From: VRUE01 sp963720805
GTDB lineage: Bacteria > Actinomycetota > Thermoleophilia > Solirubrobacterales > 70-9
Direction of reading: 5' to 3'
Assembly (NCBI GenBank): GCA_963720805.1
Contig: CAVRGT010000010.1
Coordinates: forward strand, 62,001 to 126,000
DNA length: 64,000 nt
The stretch's first letter is position 1; each line of letters starts with the position of its first letter. Positions 1 to 7,758 of the stretch are shown here, piece after piece. Below the pieces are notes generated by a model that made no database searches, had not been told where the DNA came from, and worked only from the letters and a program-made list of their open reading frames with translations. The position numbers were made by a program, and so were the translations under genes.

Positions 1-30
1 CTCGATCGGTCACGAACGCCAGAGTACCCC

Positions 31-62
31 TATAAGAATCCGTTTCCAAGCTGGACGGATCC
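31..62 (+). promoter_or_regulatory. possible promoter and operator of first TetR gene
   Basis: TATAAG at 31-36 could be a -10 box. It runs into an inverted repeat, GAATCCGT (36-43) and ACGGATCC (55-62), 7 of 8 paired across 11 bases. A TetR dimer binding its own promoter would fit, but no clear -35 is seen, so this is a weak call. Confidence 0.25.
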
Positions 63-127
63 ACCAGATACCGCTACTGTTCCTTATTCCAGACAACCCG
101 TTCCCTTGATCAGCAGAGGAAGGTCGG

Positions 128-823
128 ATGGGCAAGCAGGCCGCAACCAAGGTCCGGGCAGGGGCTGAGGGGACCGGCGCAGCGGGGAAGGTTTTCCCCG
201 AAGCTCCCGCACTCAGACTGGTGAGTTCCCCGAAGCGTCAGCGCATTCTCGAGGGCATGCTCGAGGCTGTCGGCAATGCCGGCTACGACTCCGCGTCCGT
301 GCGTATGGTGCTGGATCAGACCGGGCTTTACAGGCAGGCGTTCTATGACGAGTTCGCCGACAAGGAGGCCTGTTACCTGGAGGCGCTTGCATACGGAGTC
401 GTCAAATTCAAGGCAATCGCGATCGCCGCCGCCGAGCCGGAAACGGGATGGCGGGCCGAACTGCGGGCCGGACTCAGCGCGGTCCTCGACGCCCTCGACG
501 CCGACCCCGCGATCGGCCGTGCGCTGATCGTCGAGGTCCACGCGGCGGGCCCCGAGGCGCTGAAAATTCGCGCCGAAGCGATGAAACAGATCACCGATTT
601 CATCGATTCGGCGCGCCACGCCTCGACTGGCACAGAGGCGCCGCCGCCGATCGCCGCCGAGGGGATCGTCGCCGGCATGCACGCGGTGGTCCACGCCAAG
701 CTGGCTACAGGAGACGATGGGGACGGCTTCCGCCGGCTGCTGCCCGACTTCATGTACTTCGCCGTGCTGCCCTACTTCGGAGCCGAGGTCGCCGGCGCCG
801 AGATGAAGGCCGCCAGAGCCTGA
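128..823 (+). CDS. TetR/AcrR family transcriptional regulator
   Basis: Predicted cytoplasmic one-component repressor of 231 residues, a usual TetR length. Residues about 36-82 form the TetR DNA-binding domain (KRQRILEGML, a helix-turn-helix around MVLDQTGLYRQAFYDEF, then the typical DKEACYLEAL). The C-terminal two thirds is the variable helical ligand and dimer domain, so the inducer cannot be predicted. The ATG at 128 has a good ribosome site, AGAGGAAGG, about 7 bases upstream. It is followed by a second TetR gene that matches it closely in layout (DKEACY/GKEACF, LPDFMYFAVLPYFG/LPDLVFAVLMPYLG). The pair therefore looks like a tandem duplication and may regulate the nearby enoyl-CoA hydratase or transporter. 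Confidence 0.9.
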   Translation: MGKQAATKVRAGAEGTGAAGKVFPEAPALRLVSSPKRQRILEGMLEAVGNAGYDSASVRMVLDQTGLYRQAFYDEFADKEACYLEALAYGVVKFKAIAIAAAEPETGWRAELRAGLSAVLDALDADPAIGRALIVEVHAAGPEALKIRAEAMKQITDFIDSARHASTGTEAPPPIAAEGIVAGMHAVVHAKLATGDDGDGFRRLLPDFMYFAVLPYFGAEVAGAEMKAARA

Positions 824-853
824 GCGGGGGAGTGCCGGGCAGCGAGGCCGGGG

Positions 854-883
854 TTGGACAGTCTGAGAACACTGCCCTACTCT
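854..883 (+). promoter_or_regulatory. predicted leaderless promoter of second TetR gene
   Basis: TTGGAC (854-859), an 18-base spacer and TACTCT (878-883) end 6 bases before the ATG at 890. Transcription would start at about the A of the start codon. No ribosome site precedes that ATG, which supports a leaderless mRNA. Confidence 0.5.
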
Positions 884-889
884 GAACCC

Positions 890-1570
890 ATGGATCAGGC
901 CCCAACTTCGAGCGCAGAAAAAACACAAGGTGGTACGCAAAGCCTGCCGCGCGCCTACCTCGTGCGCTCAGAACGGGAGCGTCTGCTGGAGGCGATGCTG
1001 CGCGTCGCGGCCGCAAAAGGCTACGAAGCGACCACCGTCAGGGACGTGATCGAGGTGGCGGGAGTCTCCGAGCAGACCTTCGAGCAGATGTTCAGCGGCA
1101 AGGAGGCTTGCTTCCTCGAGGCCTACGAGGCGGTCTTCGACGTCCTCCTTGCCCACATGAGCAGCGCCTTTGAGGCGGCCGCCGGGCAGCCCTGGCCGGA
1201 GCGGATCTCCGCCGCGCTTGGCGCCCTGGTCGGGCTACTCTCAATCGAGGCCGGGATCGCCCGGCTGTCGATGGTCGAGGTAACGGCGGCGGGCGACGAC
1301 GCTCGCGCTCGCTACCGCTCGGCGCTGGCGCGCTTCACCCCGTTTCTCGAGGAGGGGCGCCAGTACGCAAATCAGGGCGAGGAACTACCGGCTGACACCG
1401 CCCGCTTCGCGATCGGTGGCGCCGCCTCGATGATCTTCGACGAGATCCGCGCCGGGAGGGGACCCGAGCTGGGCCGCATTCTTCCCGACCTCGTCTTCGC
1501 CGTGCTGATGCCGTATCTGGGCCCGGAAGCGGCCGAAGACGAGATGCGCCGGGTCACGCGCAAGGGATGA
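890..1570 (+). CDS. TetR/AcrR family transcriptional regulator
   Basis: 226-residue regulator, paralogue of the upstream TetR gene. The helix-turn-helix lies at about residues 24-70 (ERERLLEAMLRVAAAKGYEA, then VIEVAGVSEQTFEQMF and GKEACFLEAY). The ligand domain follows and ends in the shared LPDLVFAVLMPYLG block. I chose ATG 890 rather than TTG 854 because a -35/-10 pair overlaps the upstream segment and the ATG fits a leaderless start. The TGA stop touches the left arm of a family A hairpin, which separates it from the convergent enoyl-CoA hydratase gene. Ligand and targets are unknown. Confidence 0.88.
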   Translation: MDQAPTSSAEKTQGGTQSLPRAYLVRSERERLLEAMLRVAAAKGYEATTVRDVIEVAGVSEQTFEQMFSGKEACFLEAYEAVFDVLLAHMSSAFEAAAGQPWPERISAALGALVGLLSIEAGIARLSMVEVTAAGDDARARYRSALARFTPFLEEGRQYANQGEELPADTARFAIGGAASMIFDEIRAGRGPELGRILPDLVFAVLMPYLGPEAAEDEMRRVTRKG

Positions 1571-1679
1571 GAAAGACCGAGCAGGGGTTCCGCTTAACTT
1601 TTTCGGTGGGACGGCTGGGGCCGTCCGAGATCGAATCGACGAAAAAGTGCAAGACGCTTCACCCCTGCTCGGTCTTTCT
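1570..1679 (+). repeat. family A hairpin element, copy A1
   Basis: Perfect 19-bp outer arms (1570-1588 and 1661-1679) enclose the conserved core. The left core is TCCGCTTAACTTTTTCG and the right core is CGAAAAAGTGCAAGACGCTTC; ACTTTTTCG and CGAAAAAGT pair as an inner stem. The loop carries its own small hairpin (GGACGGC/GCCGTCC). The left arm starts on the last base of the TetR stop. The right arm ends inside the enoyl-CoA hydratase stop codon. Likely a bidirectional 3' end structure. Confidence 0.9.
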
Positions 1680-2430
1680 AAACGCCTTGCCCGTGACGAC
1701 CCTCGCCAGCTGAAAAGCGGGCAGCGCCTTCGGCAGCTATACGAAGGGTCTCGCGGCCAAGCCGGTGCTCGAGGGCGATGCCCTCGGCGAGCGGTAGGCC
1801 GAAGCCCTCGATTGCGGCGCGGCGGTCGGCGAGCATTGTCTCTTGGGGGAAGGATGCGATCCGCTCGGCCAGCTCGAGGGCGCGCTCGAGGTGCTTGCCG
1901 GGCTCAACCAGCTCGTTGACCAGGCCGATGCGTTGCGCCTCCTCGGCCTCCACCGGGCGGCCAGTGAGGATCAGCTCCAGCGCCCGGCCCATGCCGAGGA
2001 CGCGGGGGAGGCGCTGGGTGCCACCGTCGACGAGCGGCACGCCCCAGCGGCGCTCGAAGAGGCCGAAGGTCGATTGCGGGGTGGCGATCCGCATGTCGCA
2101 CCAGAGCGCCAGCTCGACCCCGCCTGCCAGGCACCAGCCGTCGACCGCGGCGATCGCCGGCTTGGCGGGGGTCAGCCGCGTTGGTCCCATCGGGCCGTCG
2201 GGATGGTCGACGTCGAGGTCCATCGCTTTCAGGTCGGCTCCCGCGCAAAAGGCCTGACCGCCGGCCCCGGTGAGGACCAGCACGCGAGCCCCCTCGTCGG
2301 CCTCGAACTCGTTCAAGCCCGCGCGGAACGCCTGCGCCGCGGCCGCGTCGATCGCGTTGCGCCGCTCGGGCCGGTCAATCGTGAGCACGGCAGCGGCGCC
2401 GATCCGCTCGTAACGAAGCTCCCCGCTCAT
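1678..2430 (-). CDS. enoyl-CoA hydratase/isomerase (crotonase) family protein
   Basis: 250-residue crotonase-fold enzyme acting on an acyl-CoA thioester in the cytoplasm. The N-terminus has the family opening AVLTIDRPERRNAID. The oxyanion-hole segments are QAFCAGADLKAMD (about 60-73) and DGWCLAGGVELALW (about 98-111). FGLFERRWGVPLVDGGTQRL follows, keeping a Glu near the usual catalytic position. Length is typical for a stand-alone hydratase. The ATG at 2430 has a strong GGGAGG site 8 bases upstream. No beta-oxidation partner is adjacent, so hydration, isomerisation or another crotonase reaction are all possible. Tandem TetR genes next door are candidate regulators. Confidence 0.88.
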   Translation of the reverse strand: MSGELRYERIGAAAVLTIDRPERRNAIDAAAAQAFRAGLNEFEADEGARVLVLTGAGGQAFCAGADLKAMDLDVDHPDGPMGPTRLTPAKPAIAAVDGWCLAGGVELALWCDMRIATPQSTFGLFERRWGVPLVDGGTQRLPRVLGMGRALELILTGRPVEAEEAQRIGLVNELVEPGKHLERALELAERIASFPQETMLADRRAAIEGFGLPLAEGIALEHRLGRETLRIAAEGAARFSAGEGRHGQGV

Positions 2431-2830
2431 CGCGAGATCCTCCCACAGGGAGTTGGGGAGCGGGCGGGCTAGTCGTCACAACCATCCGGGTCTCGCGACG
2501 ACGCCCAGCTCCCAGGCACATACGTCCCGGCACGCGGACATCAAGGGCAGACGCTTGACGTCACCCCCAAGCTAGGCACCCCCCCGGACGCACAAAAAAT
2601 GCGACTGGCGGGGACGCTCGGTTGCCTGCCGCGTGCGTAGCCTTCGCTCGCTGAAGCTCGTAGCGCCACCTTCGAGGCGGTGTCCGGTGGGCTTCCTCGG
2701 ACCCCGTCTCTCCCAGTCGCAATTTCAACTTAGCGCGCACCTGTGCGGGCCGCTAGGGGGGCGACGAATACGTTCCCGCAAACTCCGGGAATTAGGCCCG
2801 TCCGGCGGCCCGGTATACGGTCTCGCTGGG
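2431..2830. other. 400-base divergent intergenic region
   Basis: Lies between the leftward enoyl-CoA hydratase and the rightward sugar transporter. It holds the hydratase ribosome site at its left edge and a likely transporter promoter at its right edge. Open frames across it look like readthrough of GC-rich DNA. I see no RNA gene and no long hairpin here, unlike most gene borders in the window. Confidence 0.6.
2792..2819 (+). promoter_or_regulatory. candidate promoter of sugar transporter
   Basis: TTAGGC (2792-2797), a 16-base spacer and TATACG (2814-2819), followed by ATG 11 bases later. The -10 match is fair and the -35 match is partial. Confidence 0.4.
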
Positions 2831-4234
2831 ATGAGCGACGGTCTCGAAGTGTCTCGGAGGAGGGCGCGGCGCAACGTTGTGCTGACGGCTGCGATCGCCG
2901 GGCTGGGCGGGCTGCTCTTCGGCTACGACACCGGCGTCATCGCCGGCGCCCTGCTCTTCATCAAGACCGACTTCGGCCTCGGCAGCTTTGCCCAGGGCCT
3001 GGTCGTTGCCGCGGTGCCGATCGGCGCCGTCGGAGGCGCCGCGATCGCCGGGCCGGCCGCCGACACCTACGGGCGGCGCTCGATGATCCTGCTCGCCGCC
3101 TCCGTCTTCATCGTCGGCGCCCTGGGCAGCGCGGCTGCGCCAGGAGTCGAGGTCTTGGTCCTCGCCCGCATCGTGATCGGGGTCGCGATCGGCCTCGCTT
3201 CGGCGGCGGCGCCCGTCTACATCTCCGAGGTGGCGCCGCCGGAGAGCCGCGGGCGGCTGGTCAGCTTCTTCCAGCTCGCAGTGACGATCGGCATCCTCGT
3301 CGCCTACCTGGTCGGGCTTGCCTTCGACCACATCGAAGGCTGGCGCTGGATGCTGGGGCTCGGCGTCGTGCCGGCGCTGGCGCTCGCCTTCGGCATGCTG
3401 CGGATGCCGCAGAGCCCGCGCTGGCTGGTGATGACGGGTGACGACTTTGCGGCACGGGCGACGCTGGCGAAGATCCGCGTCGACGACCCGGACACGATCG
3501 ACCGCGAGATCGATGAGATCAAGGACAGCCTCGACGAGAAACCGGGCGCCTGGAGCGAGCTGTTGCAGCCGGTGGTCAAAGCGGCGCTGGTGGTCGGGGT
3601 CGGGCTGGCGATCCTGCAGCAGGTCACCGGGATCAACACGGTCATCTATTACGCCCCGACGATCGTCGAATTCACCGGCGTCAACTCCTCGGCGGGCTCG
3701 ATCCTGGCCGCGGTCGGGGTCGGCGTGATCAACGTCGGCTTCACCCTCCTGGCGCTGCGCCTGCTCGACCGGGCCGGGCGGCGGACGCTGCTCTTCATCG
3801 GCGTCAGCGGGATGTCGCTCTCGCTCTTCGCGCTCGGCGGCGCCTTCAAGATCGCCGGTGGGGGCAGCACCCTCGCCTCGGTGATCGCGATCGGCAGCCT
3901 GATGGCCTACGTCGCCTCCTTCGCGATCAGCCTCGGGCCGATCTTCTGGCTGCTCAACGCCGAGATCTATCCGCTCAGCGTGCGCAGCAAGGCGGCCGGC
4001 GTCGGCACGATGGCGAACTGGACCTTCAACTTCATTGTCTCGCTGACCTTCCTGCTGCTGATCGAAGCGCTCGGACGCAGCGGCGCCTTCTGGTTCTACG
4101 GAGTGATCGGCCTGCTCACGCTTGCCTTCTGCTGGAAGTTCGTACCCGAGACAAAGGGTAAGCGGCTCGAGGACATCCAGGAGTACTTCCAGGCGCGGGT
4201 GAAGAGACAGAATCCAGCACCCCCTTCCACTTAA
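2831..4234 (+). CDS. sugar porter family MFS transporter (sugar/H+ symporter)
   Basis: 467-residue inner-membrane transporter of the major facilitator superfamily, sugar porter branch. TM1 contains GGLLFGYDTGVIAGALLF. GRRS follows TM2. PESRGRL marks the TM6 entry, and QQVTGINTVIYYAPTI in the second half is the sugar-binding TM7 signature of XylE/GLUT-like proteins. PETKGKRLED closes TM12. Twelve helices fit the length. The substrate is probably a hexose or pentose. I prefer ATG 2831 to upstream starts because TM1 begins about 20 residues later and a promoter sits just before it. The last 11 codons lie in the left arm of hairpin A2, and the TAA stop comes from its conserved core. Confidence 0.92.
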   Translation: MSDGLEVSRRRARRNVVLTAAIAGLGGLLFGYDTGVIAGALLFIKTDFGLGSFAQGLVVAAVPIGAVGGAAIAGPAADTYGRRSMILLAASVFIVGALGSAAAPGVEVLVLARIVIGVAIGLASAAAPVYISEVAPPESRGRLVSFFQLAVTIGILVAYLVGLAFDHIEGWRWMLGLGVVPALALAFGMLRMPQSPRWLVMTGDDFAARATLAKIRVDDPDTIDREIDEIKDSLDEKPGAWSELLQPVVKAALVVGVGLAILQQVTGINTVIYYAPTIVEFTGVNSSAGSILAAVGVGVINVGFTLLALRLLDRAGRRTLLFIGVSGMSLSLFALGGAFKIAGGGSTLASVIAIGSLMAYVASFAISLGPIFWLLNAEIYPLSVRSKAAGVGTMANWTFNFIVSLTFLLLIEALGRSGAFWFYGVIGLLTLAFCWKFVPETKGKRLEDIQEYFQARVKRQNPAPPST

Positions 4235-4325
4235 CTTCCTCGGGTGGGGCGTGGGCGGTCGGTCCGTGAGCCGGCTGCCCGAGAAGTGCAAGACGTTCCA
4301 GGGGGTGCTGGATTCTGTCTCTTCA
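4200..4325 (+). repeat. family A hairpin element, copy A2
   Basis: Perfect 25-bp arms (4200-4224, 4301-4325) unrelated in sequence to other copies except near the core. The core TTCCACTTAACTTCCTCGGG pairs with CCCGAGAAGTGCAAGACG through a modified inner stem (ACTTCCTCGGG/CCCGAGAAGT), so bases have changed on both sides. The element encodes the end of the transporter, and the core TAA is its stop. Confidence 0.9.
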
Positions 4326-4347
4326 TCTCGTGTTGGGCGTCGCTAGA

Positions 4348-4353
4348 TACCCT
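4348..4353 (+). promoter_or_regulatory. -10 box for leaderless metF
   Basis: TACCCT ends 6 bases before the metF ATG at 4360, the same spacing as at the second TetR gene. The -35 would fall in or beside the hairpin A2 right arm and is not clear. Confidence 0.4.
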
Positions 4354-4359
4354 CTCTCG

Positions 4360-5277
4360 ATGCGTATAGACGAGATCATCGCCGCCAAGGCGCCGACCTT
4401 CTCGGTCGAGTTGTTTCCACCCAAGACCGAGGAGGGGCGGGAGGGGTTGCTCGCGACCGCGCGTTCTCTGCGCGAGCTGGAGCCCGACTTCGTCTCGGTC
4501 ACCTATGGCGCCGGTGGTTCGACCCGCGACGGCACGGTCGAGATCACCCGCGAGCTCAAGGACGAGCTCGGCTACGAGACGATGGCGCACCTGAGCTGCG
4601 TCGGCGAGACAGCCGAGGGGCTGGCACAGACACTGGATCAGATCGAGGCGGCCGGGATCGAGAACGTCTTCGCCCTGCGCGGCGACCCGCCGCGCGGCCA
4701 GGAGGACTTCGTCCAGCCCGAGGGCGGACTGGGCAGCGCCGCCGAGCTGACCGCTTTCATCGGCTCGCGCTGGCCGTTCACGGTCGGCGGCGCCTGCTTC
4801 CCCGAGGTCCACCCCGAGGCGCCCGACCTGGAGACCGACCTCGCCTATCTGAAGACCAAGGTCGAGGCCGGCGCCTCCTTCCTGATCACCCAGCTCTTCT
4901 TCGACAACCAGGTCTACTTCGACTTCGTCGCCGCGGCGCGGGCGGCCGGGATCGATGTGCCGATCATCGCCGGGGTGATTCCGGTGGCGAGCTTTGCCCA
5001 GACCAAGCGCATCTGCAGCCTTTGCGACGCCTCGATCCCGCCCCGGCTCGCGGCGGCCTTCGCCGCGGCGGGTGGCGATGAGACGGCCGAGTTCGAGCTC
5101 GGGGTCGCCTACGCGGCTCAGCAGTGCTCGGAGCTGTTGCTGGCCGGCGCACCCGGCGTCCACTTCTACGCGCTCAACCGGGCACCGGCGACCCGGGCGG
5201 TGCTCGCCTCACTGAAGGCGGCCCGACCTTGGGAGCGCGGCCGCAACGACAGCGGCGACTTGGCCGAGTCACTCTGA
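4360..5277 (+). CDS. metF: 5,10-methylenetetrahydrofolate reductase
   Basis: 305-residue flavoprotein reducing methylene-THF to methyl-THF for methionine synthesis. The TIM-barrel family landmarks are in order: FSVELFPPKTEEG near residue 11, FVSVTYGAGGSTRDGT, then MAHLSCVGET, FALRGDPPRGQEDF, VGGACFPEVHPEAPD, GASFLITQLFFDNQVYFDF and PIIAGVIPV. Length equals bacterial MetF. The start is leaderless. It sits 16 bases before a DUF3105 gene that is probably co-transcribed but functionally unconnected. No methionine synthase gene is in the window. Confidence 0.95.
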   Translation: MRIDEIIAAKAPTFSVELFPPKTEEGREGLLATARSLRELEPDFVSVTYGAGGSTRDGTVEITRELKDELGYETMAHLSCVGETAEGLAQTLDQIEAAGIENVFALRGDPPRGQEDFVQPEGGLGSAAELTAFIGSRWPFTVGGACFPEVHPEAPDLETDLAYLKTKVEAGASFLITQLFFDNQVYFDFVAAARAAGIDVPIIAGVIPVASFAQTKRICSLCDASIPPRLAAAFAAAGGDETAEFELGVAYAAQQCSELLLAGAPGVHFYALNRAPATRAVLASLKAARPWERGRNDSGDLAESL

Positions 5278-5293
5278 GTAAACTCGGCGTCGC

Positions 5294-6076
5294 ATGGCCA
5301 ATCGCAGGGAGGAAGAGAGGGAGCGGCTTCGCCAAGCCCGGCAGGATCGCGAGCAGAAGCAGGCCGGCTCGGCCAAACGCCGCTTGATGATCGGCTACGG
5401 CGCCGCGGGCGTGGTCGGCATCATCGTCCTGATCGGGATCGTCGCGGTGATCGTCTCGGCCGCCAACAAGAACGACAGCGGCAACGCCCACATCAGCCAG
5501 CAGGCCGGCTCCACCAACGGCATCCAGCCGGACACGCGCAGCGGCACCACGGTCGCCGCGGTGAAAGTCACCAACCTCAAAGAGGCGGCAAAGAAGGCCG
5601 GCTGCGACCTGCGGCTGCACCTCAAAGAAGAGGGTCACGAACACATCGCGCCGACGGCACCGACGCCCGAATACGAAACCAACCCGCCGACCTCGGGCAA
5701 CCACGTCGAACCGCCCTTCCAGCAGGCCGACGGCGCCTACAAGGAAACGCCGAAGGAAATCGACATCGTGCACTCGCTCGAGCATGGCCGGCTGGAGATC
5801 CAGTACTCGCCTGACCTCTCCGATAGCGCCCAGCTGGAACTGGTCGGGCTCTACGACACGATGTACGGGGCGACACTGCTCTTCCCGAACGACAACATGC
5901 CTTATGAAGTGGCGGCGACAAGCTGGCGCAACCTGCTCGGCTGCAACGAATACAAGGGGCAGATCACGCTCGACGCGATCCGCGACTTCGGCAAGCAGAC
6001 CTGGGGCCACGGCCGCGAGCCGACCGAAGCGTTCCCCTTCACCGGCCCGACTCCGGTCGAACCGACCGTCGGCTAA
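5294..6076 (+). CDS. DUF3105 family membrane-anchored protein
   Basis: 260 residues. A basic, glutamine-rich cytoplasmic N-terminus (ANRREEERERLRQARQDRE) precedes one transmembrane helix at about 37-58 (GYGAAGVVGIIVLIGIVAVI). The extracytoplasmic DUF3105 domain follows, with NPPTSGNHVEPPF, IVHSLEHGRLEIQY, YDTMYGATLLFPNDNMPY and WRNLLGCNEY. The conserved His and Cys residues suggest a folded secreted domain of unknown role. TAAACT lies 9 bases before the ATG. Its stop overlaps the convergent acyltransferase stop by 4 bases. Family identity is good; function is not known. Confidence 0.8.
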   Translation: MANRREEERERLRQARQDREQKQAGSAKRRLMIGYGAAGVVGIIVLIGIVAVIVSAANKNDSGNAHISQQAGSTNGIQPDTRSGTTVAAVKVTNLKEAAKKAGCDLRLHLKEEGHEHIAPTAPTPEYETNPPTSGNHVEPPFQQADGAYKETPKEIDIVHSLEHGRLEIQYSPDLSDSAQLELVGLYDTMYGATLLFPNDNMPYEVAATSWRNLLGCNEYKGQITLDAIRDFGKQTWGHGREPTEAFPFTGPTPVEPTVG

Positions 6077-7062
6077 GCGCGATAGGCGGGGAAGAAGCCG
6101 CCCGCGTCGCGGCCGGCTGAGAGACGGGCGTAAGTCGCGGGATCGGCGACGAGCTCGGAGCTCTGCCAGGGCAGCTCGCGGTTGGCGAAGCCGCGCTTGA
6201 ACTCCTCGAGGCGGTCACCACGGGCGATGCCGCCGCCGAGGTTGAGCGGCTGCTTGAGCTCAGCGGCGAGCTCGACCAGTGAGGCGACCACGTTCTTCAT
6301 CGGCGAGTCGCGCAGCTGCGTGTCGGCGCTGCCGCTGAGGTAGTAGTGCAGGTAGCCGTCGCTGCCGCCGGCGATCGAGGCGGCGGCGACCGTGCCGTCG
6401 GGAGCTTGGGCGAGGGCCAGCCAGGTCCGGGGGGATTCGAGGATGCGGTCGAAGTAGGCCGCGCCGAAGAAGTAGCGCTCCGCCGCGCCGGTACGACGCA
6501 TCGTCTGCTCATAGGCGCTGAGGAACCCGGCGCGCTGGGCGTCGCTCGTCTCGGGGCCGGGGACGAGGCTCAGTTGGTAGCCGTTGCGCAGATTCTTGTT
6601 GATCTGGTTGCGATCGCTGCCACGGCTCTTCGGCGGCAGGGCCGGATCGGCGATCTGGACCACGTTGCGTGTGCTGGTGTTGGCAAGCGGCGGCTCGCTC
6701 AAGGTGTGGCGGAGGAAGATCGTGACCAGTCCGGTGGCCGAGAAGTCGATGGATTCAGGGTCCAGGGTGGGGGGAGTCGGGGGGGTGTCCGCCGGAGCAA
6801 CAGCGGGGAGGCTCCGGCGGACACCCCCCCGACTCCCCTCGACCAGGCCCGGATATCCGTACGGGGAGATTGCGTCGCGCTCCGGGCCGGAGCCGATCTC
6901 GCGCACGATCAGCGGTGCCAGCAGCTCGCCGACGGCATCGGAGATGCGCAGCGTGTGGGTAACGCCTTCGGCTTCGAGGAAGGGTTGCGAGCGAAAGAAC
7001 TCCTCGCCTGCGGCCGCCTCGCCGCGGTCCTCGATCAGCTCGGCGCGAGCTGCGCCGCTCAC
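6073..7062 (-). CDS. GNAT-fold (FemAB-like) acyltransferase
   Basis: 329-residue protein resembling the Acetyltransf_6/FemAB-like double-GNAT group, which transfers acyl or aminoacyl groups in cell-envelope or nonribosomal contexts. The C-terminal GNAT half is clearest: RNGYQLSLVPGPE, AYEQTMRRTGAAERYFF, TVAAASIAGGSDGYLHYYLSGS, KNVVASLVELAAELK and LNLGGGIARGDRLEEFKRGFA, where L-GGG-GD-L-FK-F is the family signature. A GTG start overlaps the upstream GNAT stop by 4 bases (GTGA), implying coupled translation. About 25 residues near the middle of the N-terminal half are encoded by an inserted perfect hairpin and look like a disordered loop. Substrate unknown. Confidence 0.75.
   Translation of the reverse strand: MSGAARAELIEDRGEAAAGEEFFRSQPFLEAEGVTHTLRISDAVGELLAPLIVREIGSGPERDAISPYGYPGLVEGSRGGVRRSLPAVAPADTPPTPPTLDPESIDFSATGLVTIFLRHTLSEPPLANTSTRNVVQIADPALPPKSRGSDRNQINKNLRNGYQLSLVPGPETSDAQRAGFLSAYEQTMRRTGAAERYFFGAAYFDRILESPRTWLALAQAPDGTVAAASIAGGSDGYLHYYLSGSADTQLRDSPMKNVVASLVELAAELKQPLNLGGGIARGDRLEEFKRGFANRELPWQSSELVADPATYARLSAGRDAGGFFPAYRA
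6771..6838. repeat. intragenic perfect hairpin (family F)
   Basis: 27-bp perfect arms (6771-6797, 6812-6838) around a 14-base loop, inside the FemAB-like gene and in frame. It encodes a Gly/Arg/Pro/Thr-rich stretch (SRGGVRRSLPAV, then PADTPPTPPT) that interrupts otherwise conserved sequence. Confidence 0.88.
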
Positions 7063-7607
7063 GAGAGCAGGTCTGCTGCCGCGGCACGGAACTCATCGGG
7101 CAAGACGCCCCAGACCTCGCAATCGTCAGCTGGGGCGTCGTCCCGGCGCAGGTGGGCGCGCATCGTCCCCTCGTGCTTCCAGCCCAGCCCGGCGACCGTC
7201 TTCTTCGCCACCTCGTTGCGGGCCGGGATGCGCCCGTAGACGCGGTGGGCGTCGAACTCGTCGAAGGCCTTGGCCAGGGTCAGCGCCTCGGCGCGGCGGC
7301 CGACCCCCTTGCCGCGCACGTCGTCGCCGATCAGCGCGCCCAGCTCCGGCGCGGTCTGGCGGAAGAGGCCGTAGAGGGCGGTGAAGCCAACCGGCTCGTC
7401 ATAGCCCTCGACCTCGATCGCGTACTTGCGGTCCTCGCCCGAGCCATCCATCGCCCGCCCAACCCATGCCTCAGCTTCGTCGAGCGAAAACGAGCCCCGC
7501 TGCTCCATCAGCGAAGCCGTGGCCGCCGGGGTGTTGAACCAGCGGTGCACGGCGGCGACATCGCCGGACTGGAACGGGCGAAGGCTGACATGCGGTCGAT
7601 CGGCCAC
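7059..7607 (-). CDS. GNAT family N-acetyltransferase (RimJ/RimL-like)
   Basis: 182-residue single GNAT domain. VSLRPFQSGDVAAVHRWFN opens it. ELGALIGDDVRGKGVGRRA contains the acetyl-CoA pyrophosphate loop (R/Q-x-x-G-x-G/A) at about 90-108. YGRIPARNEVAKKTVAGLGW is the typical late segment of RimL-type enzymes that acetylate alpha-amino groups. Start is GTG 7607. It is the first gene of a two-gene minus-strand operon with the FemAB-like gene. Two family C hairpins upstream separate it from the polysaccharide locus. The acceptor substrate is not predictable. Confidence 0.87.
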   Translation of the reverse strand: MADRPHVSLRPFQSGDVAAVHRWFNTPAATASLMEQRGSFSLDEAEAWVGRAMDGSGEDRKYAIEVEGYDEPVGFTALYGLFRQTAPELGALIGDDVRGKGVGRRAEALTLAKAFDEFDAHRVYGRIPARNEVAKKTVAGLGWKHEGTMRAHLRRDDAPADDCEVWGVLPDEFRAAAADLLS

Positions 7608-7639
7608 GGCGAAACCTTATGCCGTCCATCCCTCGGCGA

Positions 7640-7684
7640 GGTGCAACGCTTTACGGCTCCCACCGCGCCGCAAAGCGTTGCACC
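7640..7684. terminator. family C hairpin C1
   Basis: A 45-base inverted repeat with GGTGCAACGCTTT and AAAGCGTTGCACC arms. It is the distal of two such hairpins downstream of the leftward sugar transferase gene. No U-run follows. Probable 3' end structure of the polysaccharide transcript. Confidence 0.7.
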
Positions 7685-7710
7685 CGGACTCAGCCTGGGG
7701 CGCGCTTATA

Positions 7711-7755
7711 GGTGCAACGTTTTACAGCCCCCCTAGCGCCGTAAAACGTTGCACC
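7711..7755. terminator. family C hairpin C2
   Basis: Arms GGTGCAACGTTTTAC and GTAAAACGTTGCACC are perfect. The hairpin ends 3 bases from the stop codon of the sugar transferase gene, so it is its immediate 3' structure. The arms differ from C1 at paired positions (GCTTT/AAAGC against GTTTT/AAAAC), showing compensatory change. Confidence 0.75.
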
Positions 7756-7758
7756 CGG

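Noticed and set aside
2633..2830. A 66-residue N-terminal extension of the sugar transporter
   Set aside because: The extension has no membrane or family features and overlaps a promoter-like sequence; ATG 2831 places the first helix as in homologues.
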